A stretch of 64,000 nucleotides of DNA from G964020105 sp964020105 (GCA_964020105.1 OZ026535.1:186001-250000); one strand, 5' to 3'; counted from the first letter of the stretch, positions 43,597 through 52,374 are shown. Program-made: numbers and translations. The notes: generated from the sequence alone by a model not told the origin.

Positions 43597-45681
43597 ATGG
43601 CTGATAAGATAGAATTAGGGAAGTATCGTAATATTGGTATTATGGCGCATATTGACGCTGGAAAGACAACAACTACAGAGAGGATTTTGTACTATACTGG
43701 TAGATCGTACAAGATAGGGGAAGTGCACGATGGAACTGCGACGATGGATTGGATGGAGCAAGAGCAAGAAAGAGGGATAACTATAACGTCTGCGGCTACG
43801 ACCTGTTTTTGGAATGAACATAGGGTTAATATAATAGATACACCTGGTCACGTTGATTTTACCATAGAGGTAGAGAGATCACTTAGGGTGTTAGATGGAG
43901 CTGTTGCGGTATTTGATGGGGTGGCTGGTGTTGAGCCACAAAGTGAGACTGTGTGGAGGCAAGCAGATAAGTATAATGTGCCGCGCATGTGTTTTGTAAA
44001 CAAAATGGATAGGACTGGAGCTAATTTTGATCGTTGTGTTGAGATGATTATAGATAGATTGGGGGCGAATCCATTGGTATTACAGTTTCCAATAGGGTTA
44101 GAGTCAGATTTTGTTGGTGTTGTAGATTTAGTAGAGAATAGGGAGATAGTTTGGTTAAATGAAGAATTGGGGGCTAAGTTTGAATATAAGCCCATAAGGG
44201 ATTCTTTAAAAGATAAGGCGCATGAGATGCGGGAGGCTTTAATAGAGAAGGCTGTTGAGATGGAGGATGAGCTTGTAGAGAAGTATTTAGAGGGTAAAGA
44301 GATAGGGGTAGAGGAATTAAAGAGATGTATAAGAAAAGGAACGGTACAAAGTAAGTTTGTGCCAGTTGTGTGTGGATCAGCGTTTAAGAACAAGGGGGTG
44401 CAGCCGTTATTGGACGCTGTGGTTGATTATTTGCCCTCACCGCTTGACTTAGGTAGCATACAAGGGGTTTCGATGGATGATAGTGAGAGGGTAATAGAGA
44501 TTATGCCTAATACGGGTGAGAAATTCACAGCATTGGCATTTAAGATAATGAATGATCCGTTTGTTGGTAATTTAACATTTTGTAGAATATATTCCGGAGT
44601 ACTTAATAGCGGATCAACTGTGATCAATACAGTTAAGAATAAGAAAGAGAGAATTGGTAGGATGCTTTTAATGCATGCTAATCAAAGGGAGGATATAAAG
44701 TCTGCTGAAGCTGGAGATATAGTGGCATTAGTGGGATTAAAAGATACGACAACTGGGGATACTTTGTGTGATTCTTCCTTGTCGATAGTGTTAGAGAGGA
44801 TGGAGTTTCCGAATCCGGTTATGGAGATTGCGATTGAGCCTAAGACGAAGGTGGATCAAGAGAAGATGGGTGTGGGGTTGTCACGTCTTTTGGCTGAGGA
44901 TCCATCTTTAAGGGTAAGTATGGATGATGAGAGTGGTCAGACGGTACTTGCTGGGATGGGAGAGTTGCATCTTGAGATAATAGTTGATAGATTGAAGAGA
45001 GAATTTAAGGTAGAGGCTAATGTTGGGGCGCCTCAGGTAGCATACAGAGAGACTTTTTCTAAAAATTCTGATATTGATTACACACATAAAAAGCAAAGCG
45101 GAGGTGCTGGACAGTTTGCTAGGGTTAAAGTTAAATTTTCACCTTTACAGCCTGGGGAAGGATTTAAGTTTATAAATAGCGTGGTAGGCGGTAATATACC
45201 AAGAGAGTATATTCCTGGGGTAGAGAAAGGGTTGGTTAGCGCTATGGACACTGGTATTTTGGCTGGTTTTCCTGTGGTAGACGTTCAAGCAGAGGTTTAT
45301 GATGGAGCTTATCATGATGTTGATTCGAGTGCTTTAGCTTTTGAGATAGCAGCAAGGGCTGCTTTCAGGGAGGGCATGCAAAAATCATCGCCTAAATTGT
45401 TAGAGCCTATTATGAAAGTAGAGGTTGTAACTCCTGAGGATTACATGGGAGATATAATAGGTGATTTAAATAGTAGAAGAGGACAGATAAGTGCTATGGA
45501 AAGCAGGGGTAATGCGAAAGTAATTTTATCGACGGTGCCGTTGGCTAGCATGTTTGGATATGTAAATACGTTAAGATCAATGAGTCAGGGGAGAGCGCAG
45601 TTCACGATGCAGTTTGCACATTATGCGCAAGTACCTGAGAATGTTGGGCAAGAGATAAAAGCAAAGTATTCAAGTAAATAG
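43597..45681 (+). CDS. fusA: Elongation factor G
   Basis: EF-G drives ribosomal translocation with GTP. The 694-residue protein has AHIDAGKTT (17-25), the RGITI effector, DTPGH and NKMD, then domains II-V including KQSGGAGQFARVK. I chose the ATG at 43597 (MADKIELGKY). The longer frame from 43570 overlaps rpsG and has no suitable ribosome-binding site, whereas AGGGGA lies just before 43597. Codon use is of the AAG/GAG type. Its stop is 36 bases from the tuf2 start. Confidence 0.98.
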   Translation: MADKIELGKYRNIGIMAHIDAGKTTTTERILYYTGRSYKIGEVHDGTATMDWMEQEQERGITITSAATTCFWNEHRVNIIDTPGHVDFTIEVERSLRVLDGAVAVFDGVAGVEPQSETVWRQADKYNVPRMCFVNKMDRTGANFDRCVEMIIDRLGANPLVLQFPIGLESDFVGVVDLVENREIVWLNEELGAKFEYKPIRDSLKDKAHEMREALIEKAVEMEDELVEKYLEGKEIGVEELKRCIRKGTVQSKFVPVVCGSAFKNKGVQPLLDAVVDYLPSPLDLGSIQGVSMDDSERVIEIMPNTGEKFTALAFKIMNDPFVGNLTFCRIYSGVLNSGSTVINTVKNKKERIGRMLLMHANQREDIKSAEAGDIVALVGLKDTTTGDTLCDSSLSIVLERMEFPNPVMEIAIEPKTKVDQEKMGVGLSRLLAEDPSLRVSMDDESGQTVLAGMGELHLEIIVDRLKREFKVEANVGAPQVAYRETFSKNSDIDYTHKKQSGGAGQFARVKVKFSPLQPGEGFKFINSVVGGNIPREYIPGVEKGLVSAMDTGILAGFPVVDVQAEVYDGAYHDVDSSALAFEIAARAAFREGMQKSSPKLLEPIMKVEVVTPEDYMGDIIGDLNSRRGQISAMESRGNAKVILSTVPLASMFGYVNTLRSMSQGRAQFTMQFAHYAQVPENVGQEIKAKYSSK

Positions 45682-45692
45682 TAAAAAAAAGT

Positions 45693-46927
45693 AAAGCTAA
45701 CCAGAGGAGAGAGAAGGATGGCGAAAGAGAAGTATGAGAGGAAGAAGCCGCATTGTAACGTAGGTACGATAGGTCACGTAGATCATGGTAAGACGACGTT
45801 AACGGCGGCGATAACGAAGGTAATGAGTGAGATGAACGGTAGTGAGTTCACGCCATTTGATCAGATAGACAAGGCGCCTGAGGAGAAGGCGAGGGGTATA
45901 ACTATATCTGCGTCGCACGTTGAGTATGAGAGTCCTAATAGACATTATGCGCATGTGGATTGTCCTGGACATGCTGATTATGTGAAGAATATGATAACGG
46001 GAGCTGCGCAGATGGATGGGGCGATATTGGTTGTATCAGCGAATGATGGTCCTATGCCGCAGACGAGGGAGCATATATTGTTAGCGAAGCAGGTTGGTGT
46101 GCCGGCGATATGTGTATTTATGAACAAGGTTGATATGGTAGATGACGCTGAGTTATTAGATTTAGTGGAGATGGAGATAAGGGATTTATTGACAAGTTTT
46201 GGTTTTCCAGGTGAGGAGATACCTATAATAAGGGGTTCTGCATTGGCGGCGTTAGAGGGAAGGGATGCTGTGATAGGTAAGGAGGCGATAGTTAGGTTAA
46301 TGGAGGCGGTAGATAGTTATATAGAGCAGCCGGATAGGCCGATAGACAAGGCGTTTTTGATGCCAGTTGAGGATGTATTTTCCATATCAGGAAGGGGGAC
46401 GGTTGTAACTGGTAGGATAGAGACAGGAGTAGTGAAGGTTGGAGATGAGATAGAGATAGTGGGGTTAAAGGATACGCAGAAGAGTACGTGTACTGGTGTA
46501 GAGATGTTCCGGAAGTTGTTGGATAGTGGAGAGGCAGGAGATAATGTGGGGGTATTGTTGAGAGGGACGAAGAGAGAGGAAGTTGAGAGGGGACAGGTGT
46601 TAGTGAAGCCAGGGTCAATAAAGGCGCATAATAGGTTTGAGTGTGAGGCGTATATATTGACGAAGGAAGAGGGAGGAAGGCACACACCATTTTTTGCGAA
46701 TTACAGGCCACAGTTTTATTTTAGGACGACGGACGTTACTGGTACGGTAGTGTTGCCGAAGGGAGTAGAGATGGTAATGCCAGGAGATAATATAAAGTTT
46801 GAAGTAGAATTAATAAGTCCTGTAGCGATGGAAGATCAGTTAAGGTTTGCCATAAGAGAGGGAGGTAGAACCGTTGGTGCTGGAATTATCTCTAAGGTCT
46901 TGAAATAATATATAGTAAGGAGAGATT
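45693..46927 (+). repeat. 1,235-bp direct repeat, copy 2 (tuf2 with flanks)
   Basis: This copy appears identical to 29683-30917 and lies in the same orientation, 16,010 bp away. It ends immediately before the rpsJ start codon, so the shared 3' bases include the rpsJ ribosome-binding site. That makes this position the likely source of the shared 3' flank. Confidence 0.93.
45718..46908 (+). CDS. tuf: Elongation factor Tu, copy 2
   Basis: This second EF-Tu gene has the same 396 residues as the first and occupies the tufA position between fusA and rpsJ. All five GTPase motifs are present (for example GHVDHGKT at 19-26). Identity at synonymous sites as well as in protein indicates ongoing gene conversion or very recent duplication. 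It is followed 19 bases later by rpsJ, which places EF-Tu and the S10 operon on one transcript. Codon bias changes sharply at its 3' end, where rpsJ returns to A-rich codons. Confidence 0.98.
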   Translation: MAKEKYERKKPHCNVGTIGHVDHGKTTLTAAITKVMSEMNGSEFTPFDQIDKAPEEKARGITISASHVEYESPNRHYAHVDCPGHADYVKNMITGAAQMDGAILVVSANDGPMPQTREHILLAKQVGVPAICVFMNKVDMVDDAELLDLVEMEIRDLLTSFGFPGEEIPIIRGSALAALEGRDAVIGKEAIVRLMEAVDSYIEQPDRPIDKAFLMPVEDVFSISGRGTVVTGRIETGVVKVGDEIEIVGLKDTQKSTCTGVEMFRKLLDSGEAGDNVGVLLRGTKREEVERGQVLVKPGSIKAHNRFECEAYILTKEEGGRHTPFFANYRPQFYFRTTDVTGTVVLPKGVEMVMPGDNIKFEVELISPVAMEDQLRFAIREGGRTVGAGIISKVLK

Positions 46928-47236
46928 ATGGAAAATCAAAATATAAGAATCAAATTAAAGGCCTTTGAACACAGACTATTGGATAGTTCTGTTAAAGAGA
47001 TAGTTAATGCTGCGAAACGAACAGGAGCAAAGGTTATTGGTCCTATTCCTTTACCAACAAAAATTAGTAGATATACAGTTTTACGCTCTCCTCATATAGA
47101 TAAAAAATCTAGAGAGCAGTTTGAAATGAGAATGTATAAAAGATTATTAGATATAAAAGAACCAACACCACAGACTGTCGAAGCTTTAAAGAAGTTAGAA
47201 TTATCTGCTGGTGTAGAAGTAGAGATTAAGCTTTAG
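46928..47236 (+). CDS. rpsJ: Ribosomal protein S10
   Basis: S10 is a 30S head protein and also the transcription antitermination factor NusE. The 102-residue protein has IRIKLKAFEHRLLD, GPIPLPTKISRYTVLRSPHIDKKSREQFEMR and the usual C-terminus. Its ribosome-binding site AAGGAGAG lies inside the tuf repeat. It opens the S10 operon, and its codon use is A-rich, in contrast to the tuf gene directly upstream. Confidence 0.98.
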   Translation: MENQNIRIKLKAFEHRLLDSSVKEIVNAAKRTGAKVIGPIPLPTKISRYTVLRSPHIDKKSREQFEMRMYKRLLDIKEPTPQTVEALKKLELSAGVEVEIKL

Positions 47237-47242
47237 GAGAGA

Positions 47243-47941
47243 ATGATGAGAACTGGGTTAATTGCTAAGAAGGTTGGCATGTCTAGACTTTTTAATGAAA
47301 AGGGTGAGTTCACGCCAGTAACGCTATTAGAAGTTAAGGACTGTGTTGTTTTAGGACATAAAAACACAGAAAATGATGGATATAATGCTTTACAACTTGG
47401 ATTGGGTAAAGCTAAGCCTAAAAATGTCACTAAGCCGTTACAGGGATTTTTTAAAAAGGCTGGACAAGATCCAGTGAAAAAGATCATGGAGTTCAGGATT
47501 TCAGATGAAAATTTTGTTGATATTGGTGCTGTATTATCAGTAAATCATTTTATCAAGGATCAGTACGTAGATGTTTGTGGTGTTAGTATAGGGAAGGGAT
47601 TTGCTGGTGTAATTAAAAGACATAATTTTAGAAGTTTAAGAGCTACGCATGGTGTATCGCTTACACATAGATCTCATGGTTCTACTGGTAATAGGCAAGA
47701 TCCTGGAAGAGTGTTTAAGGGGAAGAAAATGGCAGGACATTTGGGTAGTGCGAATGTTACAATTCAAAATCTCAAAATAGTAGGAGTTGATGAGGAGAAC
47801 AATTTACTTTTAGTTAAGGGTGCTATACCTGGGTATAAGGGATCATACTTAGCGATAAAAGATGCTGTAAAAAAAGTTTTACCTAAAGATTTACCTCTAC
47901 CTGCAGGTGTTAAAAATGGCAGTGAAAATGTGGTAGAGTAA
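47243..47941 (+). CDS. rplC: Ribosomal protein L3
   Basis: L3 reaches into the peptidyl-transferase region and is an early assembly protein. The 232-residue product shows TGLIAKKVGMSRLFNEKGEFTPVT, GKGFAGVIKRHNF, and THGVSLTHRSHGSTGNRQDPGRVFKGKKMAGH, all conserved. The start is one of two consecutive ATGs (47243 or 47246), and GGAGAG lies just before. It starts 6 bases after rpsJ. Confidence 0.97.
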   Translation: MMRTGLIAKKVGMSRLFNEKGEFTPVTLLEVKDCVVLGHKNTENDGYNALQLGLGKAKPKNVTKPLQGFFKKAGQDPVKKIMEFRISDENFVDIGAVLSVNHFIKDQYVDVCGVSIGKGFAGVIKRHNFRSLRATHGVSLTHRSHGSTGNRQDPGRVFKGKKMAGHLGSANVTIQNLKIVGVDEENNLLLVKGAIPGYKGSYLAIKDAVKKVLPKDLPLPAGVKNGSENVVE

Positions 47942-47993
47942 TTTTTTCATAGTAAAGCTAAATATGTATTAAGTGATAACCAAGGTATTAAAA

Positions 47994-48620
47994 ATGAAAA
48001 TTGATGTTGTAAATTTATCTAATGATAAGGTTAAAGAGATAGAGTTAGAGGACACTATCTTTGGAATTGAAGTTAGATCTGATATTATGGCCAGGGTAGT
48101 GAAATGGCAGTTGGCGAAAGCACGCTCAGGCAATCATCTGGTTAAAAACAGAGCGACAGTATCACATACTACTAAAAAACCTTTTAAACAAAAAGGTACG
48201 GGCAGAGCAAGACAAGGTATGACAAGCGTACCTAATATGAGAGGTGGAGGTATTGCTTTTGGTCCTGTACTTAGAGATCATTCTCATAGTTTAACTAAAA
48301 AAGTTAGAGTTTTAGGCTTGAAGTCTGCTGTATCATCCAAACTTAAAGAAGGTAAAATTGTAGTAGTAGATAATTTAGATTTAAAAACACATAAAACCTC
48401 TGATTTACTTAAGGTATTAAATAAATTACACCTTAATTCAACTTTATTTGTTGACAGTAGTAATATTAATGATAAATTTAAGAAGGCTTCTTCTAATATA
48501 ATTGGTATTGATATTTTGCCTCAAATAGGTTTAAATGTTTATGATATACTTAAGCATGATAGTTTAGTGTTTACAGAAGAGGGAGTAAAAGATTTGGTGG
48601 GGCGTTTAAATGGAAAATAA
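47994..48620 (+). CDS. rplD: Ribosomal protein L4
   Basis: L4 lines part of the exit tunnel, and in some bacteria represses the S10 operon. The 208-residue protein has the conserved loop (KKPFKQKGTGRARQGMTSVPNMRGGGIAFGP). I start it at the ATG at 47994 (MKIDVVNLS), because the longer GTG frame from 47973 has no ribosome-binding site and adds an atypical extension. Its end overlaps rplW by 11 bases. Confidence 0.96.
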   Translation: MKIDVVNLSNDKVKEIELEDTIFGIEVRSDIMARVVKWQLAKARSGNHLVKNRATVSHTTKKPFKQKGTGRARQGMTSVPNMRGGGIAFGPVLRDHSHSLTKKVRVLGLKSAVSSKLKEGKIVVVDNLDLKTHKTSDLLKVLNKLHLNSTLFVDSSNINDKFKKASSNIIGIDILPQIGLNVYDILKHDSLVFTEEGVKDLVGRLNGK

Positions 48621-48912
48621 AAATATAGAAAGATTATATGAAGTAATTCGTAGACCGATAATCACAGAAAGAGCTACTTTGTTATCTTCTTTGGGTAAGT
48701 TTGTTTTTGAGGTTGCAACATCTGCAAACAAAGAGGAAATAAAAGCAGCGATTGAGTTTATGTTTAAGGTTAATGTTGAAAGTGTTAATACAATTAATCA
48801 GAACGGTAAGAAGAAAGTTTTTAAGGGTAAAATAGGAAGAAGGAAAGATTATAAAAAGGCAATTGTTACATTAAAAAGTGGGCAGACAATTGATCTAGCT
48901 GCAGGGGTTTAA
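48610..48912 (+). CDS. rplW: Ribosomal protein L23
   Basis: L23 sits at the tunnel exit and docks trigger factor and SRP. The 100-residue protein shows the family's VIRRPIITERATLL start, the FMFKVNVESVNTI segment, and the loop KKKVFKGKIGRRKDYKKAIVTL. It overlaps the end of rplD by 11 bases, which implies translational coupling, and precedes rplB by 2 bases. Confidence 0.96.
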   Translation: MENKNIERLYEVIRRPIITERATLLSSLGKFVFEVATSANKEEIKAAIEFMFKVNVESVNTINQNGKKKVFKGKIGRRKDYKKAIVTLKSGQTIDLAAGV

Positions 48913-48914
48913 TT

Positions 48915-49739
48915 ATGGCATTAAAACATTATAATCCAGTTACACCAGGACAAAGAGGTTTAGTACTGGTAGAAAGAAAAGATATTTGGAGTGGCAAGCC
49001 AGAAAAAGGGCTTACTGTTGGGTTAAAGAAAAAAGGTGGCAGAAATAACACCGGAAGAATCACAGTAAGGCACATAGGTGGTGGTCATAAAAGAAGGTAT
49101 CGTCTAGTAGATTTCAGAAGAAACAAATTGGACGTTGTGGCCGAGGTTTTGAGGATAGAATATGATCCTAATCGTACAGCTTTCATAGCTTTGGTGGAAT
49201 ATGAGGATAAAGAAAAATCATATATATTAGCACCAAATGGTTTGTCTGTTGGAGATAAAGTAGTAAGTTCTACAAATGGTGATATAAAGACAGGGAATAC
49301 GATACCATTAATTAATATTCCTGTTGGAACAATAGTGCATAATATAGAAATAAAACCTGCTAAGGGAGGTCAGTTGGCTAGATCTGCTGGAGCATATGGA
49401 CAAATTATTGGTAAAGATAGAGATTATGTGCAAATTAGACTTAATTCTAGTGAGATAAGATTAATTGACTCTAAATGTTTAGCTACGATTGGTTCCGTAT
49501 CAAATACTGATCATCGTAATATCAATGATGGTAAAGCTGGAAGGAATAGATGGAAAGGAATTAGGCCAACAGTTAGAGGGACTGCGATGAATCCGGTTGA
49601 TCATCCACATGGTGGGGGGCAAGGTAAAACATCTGGTGGACGCCATCCAGTTACACCGTGGGGTAAGTCAACTAAAGGTAAGAAGACTCGTAGTAATAAG
49701 AGGACGGATAGATTTATCGTTCGTCGTCGTGATAAGTAA
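48915..49739 (+). CDS. rplB: Ribosomal protein L2
   Basis: L2 is needed for subunit joining and the peptidyl-transferase centre. The 274-residue protein has GRITVRHIGGGHKRRYRLVDFRR, EYDPNRTAFIALV and the near-universal VRGTAMNPVDHPHGGG loop with its functionally important histidine. Length and order are normal for the S10 operon. Confidence 0.98.
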   Translation: MALKHYNPVTPGQRGLVLVERKDIWSGKPEKGLTVGLKKKGGRNNTGRITVRHIGGGHKRRYRLVDFRRNKLDVVAEVLRIEYDPNRTAFIALVEYEDKEKSYILAPNGLSVGDKVVSSTNGDIKTGNTIPLINIPVGTIVHNIEIKPAKGGQLARSAGAYGQIIGKDRDYVQIRLNSSEIRLIDSKCLATIGSVSNTDHRNINDGKAGRNRWKGIRPTVRGTAMNPVDHPHGGGQGKTSGGRHPVTPWGKSTKGKKTRSNKRTDRFIVRRRDK

Positions 49740-49758
49740 ATAGTTAAGGAGAATAAAA

Positions 49759-50037
49759 TTGGCTCGTTCTTTAAAGAAAGGTCCGTTTGTGGATGGTTAT
49801 TTGTTAAATATTGCTGAAAAAGCGCATGCTGTAAAAAGAAATGATGTTATTAAGATATGGTCGCGCAGATCAACTATAATTCCAGCTTTTGTTGGACTTA
49901 CATTTGGGGTTTATAACGGTAAAAAATTTATACCTGTTTATGTTACTGAAGAAATGGTGGGGCAAAAATTTGGTGAATATTCTCCGACACGTACTTATTA
50001 TGGGCATGGAGCAGATAAAAAGGCTAAGAGGAGTTAA
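49759..50037 (+). CDS. rpsS: Ribosomal protein S19
   Basis: S19 lies in the 30S head and contacts S13. The 92-residue protein (ARSLKKGPFVDGYLL; RRSTIIPAFVGLTFGVYNGKKFIPVYV; YGHGADKKAKR) is fully conserved in length. The start codon is TTG at 49759, supported by AAGGAG about 9 bases upstream. It precedes rplV by 2 bases. Confidence 0.97.
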   Translation: MARSLKKGPFVDGYLLNIAEKAHAVKRNDVIKIWSRRSTIIPAFVGLTFGVYNGKKFIPVYVTEEMVGQKFGEYSPTRTYYGHGADKKAKRS

Positions 50038-50039
50038 TT

Positions 50040-50420
50040 ATGAATAAAGAAAAAAAAACTAAGTCTGTGGATACCCAAAGAGAGGCTAGAGCTGTACTTA
50101 GAAGAGTTAGAGTTAGTCCTTTTAAAATAAATCTTGTTGCCCAGACTATAAGAGGATTGAGAGTTCATGATGCAATTAATGAGTTAACTTTTTCTAATAA
50201 AGCTATAGCTTTGGACGTAAAAAAAACCTTGATGTCAGCTGTAGCAAATGCTCAGAATAATCATGGCATGGAGGTTGATCGCTTGTATGTTAAGGGGGCT
50301 CATGTTGGTAAATCTATAGTAATGAAAAGATTTCATGCTAGAGCTAAAGGCAGAGGTGCGAAAATATTGAAACCTTTTAGTCATTTATTTATAACTGTAG
50401 CCGAGAAGGGAGATAATTAA
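50040..50420 (+). CDS. rplV: Ribosomal protein L22
   Basis: L22 lines the exit tunnel. The 126-residue protein has a short lysine-rich N-terminal extension, then ARAVLRRVRVSPFKINLVAQTIRG and the C-terminal GKSIVMKRFHARAKGRGAKI hairpin, which in other bacteria is the site of macrolide-resistance changes. It lies 2 bases after rpsS and 2 bases before rpsC. Confidence 0.97.
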   Translation: MNKEKKTKSVDTQREARAVLRRVRVSPFKINLVAQTIRGLRVHDAINELTFSNKAIALDVKKTLMSAVANAQNNHGMEVDRLYVKGAHVGKSIVMKRFHARAKGRGAKILKPFSHLFITVAEKGDN

Positions 50421-50422
50421 TA

Positions 50423-51094
50423 ATGGGACAAAAAGCTAATCCTAATGCGTTAAGATTGAATATTACTCGTACATGGGATTCTAATTGGTATGCTGATAAA
50501 AATTTTTCTAAATTTCTGCATGAAGACTTAAAGATAAGGGAGTATATTAATAAAAAATATAAAGATGCTGGCATTGCAAAAGTTATTATCGAAAGGTCTT
50601 CTTCTAAAAAAATGAATATAAATATTCATCTTGCCAGGCCAGGGGTTGTTGTAGGAAAGAAAAAAAATGAAATAGAAGTAATGCGTCAAAATTTAGCTGT
50701 TATTGCAGAGGCAGATATAAGAATTAATATAATTGATGTTAAAAAACCAGAGTGTGACGCTCAATTAATAGCGTTAAATATAGCGTCGCAGTTAGAGAAA
50801 AGAGGATCTTTCAGAAAAGCTATGAAGAAAGCGGTACAAGGTGCTTTGAAATCTGGAGTTAAGGGAATAAGAATAAATTGTAGTGGAAGATTAGGTGGTA
50901 CAGAGATAGCTCGTATGGAATGGTACAGAGAAGGAAGAGTTCCTTTGCACACATTGCGGGCTGACATACTTTACGGTGAGTCAACGGCATTTACAACCTA
51001 CGGAGCTTGTGGTATTAAAGTGTGGGTGTTTAAAGGAGAAGTATTAGACAAAAATTATTTGTCAGATAGAGATAAAAATAATAATCGTAAATAA
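50423..51094 (+). CDS. rpsC: Ribosomal protein S3
   Basis: S3 forms the mRNA entry site. The 223-residue protein begins MGQKANPNALRLNITRTWDSNWYAD and has the KH domain with ARPGVVVGKKKNEIEVMR, then the C-terminal RINCSGRLGGTEIARMEWYREGRVPLHTLRADI. The order rplV-rpsC-rplP is standard. Length is normal. Confidence 0.98.
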   Translation: MGQKANPNALRLNITRTWDSNWYADKNFSKFLHEDLKIREYINKKYKDAGIAKVIIERSSSKKMNINIHLARPGVVVGKKKNEIEVMRQNLAVIAEADIRINIIDVKKPECDAQLIALNIASQLEKRGSFRKAMKKAVQGALKSGVKGIRINCSGRLGGTEIARMEWYREGRVPLHTLRADILYGESTAFTTYGACGIKVWVFKGEVLDKNYLSDRDKNNNRK

Positions 51095-51114
51095 AGAATC
51101 GTGGAGTATAGATA

Positions 51115-51528
51115 ATGTTAAGTCCAGCAAAAACTAAGTTTCGTAAGGCACATAAAGGAAGAATACATGGCAATGCTTCCAATGGAACTAGTTTGAATTT
51201 TGGTGAATTTGGATTAAAAGCACTAGATCCTGAAAGAATAACATCTTCTCAGATTGAGGCAGCTAGAAGGGCTATTACAAGATATATGAAAAGGGTTGGG
51301 AAGGTGTGGATACGTATTTTCCCTGATGTTCCTGTATCTAAGAAGCCTGCAGAGGTTCGTCAAGGTAAGGGTAAGGGTGCGGTAGAGTTTTGGGCATGTA
51401 GAGTTAAGCCAGGTAAGATATTATTTGAGATAGATGGAGTGTCTGAAGAAGTAGCAAGAAAGGCGTTTGAATTAGGTGCTCATAAGTTACCTATTTCTAC
51501 AAAGTTTATTAAGAGAAATTCTGAGTAA
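51115..51528 (+). CDS. rplP: Ribosomal protein L16
   Basis: L16 positions tRNA in the A site. The 137-residue protein shows MLSPAKTKFRKAHKGRIHG, the ITSSQIEAARRAITRYMKRVGKVWIRIFPD segment and GKGKGAVEFWACRVKPGKILFEI. All are typical. It lies between rpsC and rpmC, with a GTGGAG ribosome-binding site. Confidence 0.97.
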   Translation: MLSPAKTKFRKAHKGRIHGNASNGTSLNFGEFGLKALDPERITSSQIEAARRAITRYMKRVGKVWIRIFPDVPVSKKPAEVRQGKGKGAVEFWACRVKPGKILFEIDGVSEEVARKAFELGAHKLPISTKFIKRNSE

Positions 51529-51543
51529 GTTAGGAAGGTAATT

Positions 51544-51741
51544 ATGAAAGCTAAAGAAATAAGAAATAAGACAGAAGTTGAAATTAAGAAAGATATGATG
51601 CAAATTAGGAAAGAGTTATTTAATATACGTTTCCAAAGAGTAAGTACTGGCATGGAGAATACTTCTCGTATAGTTCTATTAAGAAGAGACATTGCTAGAT
51701 TAAAAACTATTCTTACCGAAAAAAGCAAGAGTTTAAGATAA
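51544..51741 (+). CDS. rpmC: Ribosomal protein L29
   Basis: L29 lies near the tunnel exit next to L23. The 65-residue helical protein has KEIRNKTEVEIKKDMMQIRKELFNIRFQ and IVLLRRDIARLKTILTEK, the usual two-helix arrangement. It is in the expected position between rplP and rpsQ, and its length is normal. Confidence 0.95.
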   Translation: MKAKEIRNKTEVEIKKDMMQIRKELFNIRFQRVSTGMENTSRIVLLRRDIARLKTILTEKSKSLR

Positions 51742-51757
51742 TTCAGGAGAGGTATTT

Positions 51758-51997
51758 ATGCCAAAAAGAATTTTAGAGGGTGTAGTTGTTAGCAATAAAA
51801 TGGATAAGACGGTTGTGGTGAAAGTTGAAAGAAGCATACAACACCCTATATATAAGAAGTTTATGAAAAGATCTAAGAAGTATATGGCTCATGATGAGGG
51901 TAATGTATTTAAAGAAGGAGATAAAGTGAAAATTTTAGAAAGTAGACCTTTATCTAAGAATAAAAAGTGGGAAGTTATATTAACAAATAATGGTTAG
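51758..51997 (+). CDS. rpsQ: Ribosomal protein S17
   Basis: S17 is an early 16S rRNA-binding protein with an OB fold. The 79-residue product has LEGVVVSNKMDKTVVVKVERS and GDKVKILESRPLSKNKKWEVI, which are diagnostic. AGGAGAGG lies just upstream of the ATG. It is followed 8 bases later by rplN. Confidence 0.96.
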   Translation: MPKRILEGVVVSNKMDKTVVVKVERSIQHPIYKKFMKRSKKYMAHDEGNVFKEGDKVKILESRPLSKNKKWEVILTNNG

Positions 51998-52005
51998 GTA
52001 ATAAG

Positions 52006-52374
52006 ATGATACAACAAGAATCAGTACTGGAAGTGGCTGACAACTCTGGTGCTAAGTATGTTAAGTGTATAAAAGTTTTAGGTGGTTCTAAAAGAAGAAC
52101 TGCCGGAGTGGGAGACATTATTATAGTTAGCATTCAGGAGGCTGCACCACAAGGTCATGTTAAAAAAGGTGAGGTTTTACCAGCAGTAATAGTTAGGACA
52201 GTTGGAGATATTAATAGATCCGATGGTACAACTATAAGATTTTACTCTAATGCTGTGGTATTGTTAAACAAGCAGCATGAACCAATGGGTACGAGGATAT
52301 TTGGAGCTGTGACTCGCGAATTGCGTACAAAAAAATTTATGAAAATAGTTTCTTTAGCTCCAGAGGTGTTATAA
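52006..52374 (+). CDS. rplN: Ribosomal protein L14
   Basis: L14 lies at the subunit interface. The 122-residue protein is highly conserved (MIQQESVLEVADNSGAKYVKCIKVLGG; RSDGTTIRFYSNAVVLLNK; GTRIFGAVTRELR). It heads the spc cluster here, but follows rpsQ closely with no promoter visible between them. Its last base is the first of the rplX start, so the two are coupled. Confidence 0.98.
   Translation: MIQQESVLEVADNSGAKYVKCIKVLGGSKRRTAGVGDIIIVSIQEAAPQGHVKKGEVLPAVIVRTVGDINRSDGTTIRFYSNAVVLLNKQHEPMGTRIFGAVTRELRTKKFMKIVSLAPEVL

Noticed and set aside
43848..44393. 181-codon minus-strand frame inside fusA
   Set aside because: It is an antisense shadow produced by the codon bias of fusA, with Ser/Thr/Pro-rich content and no family resemblance.
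29683..46927. Mobile element bounded by the two 1.2-kb direct repeats
   Set aside because: The repeats are tuf genes, and the enclosed genes are essential housekeeping genes in conserved order. There is no transposase or integrase.
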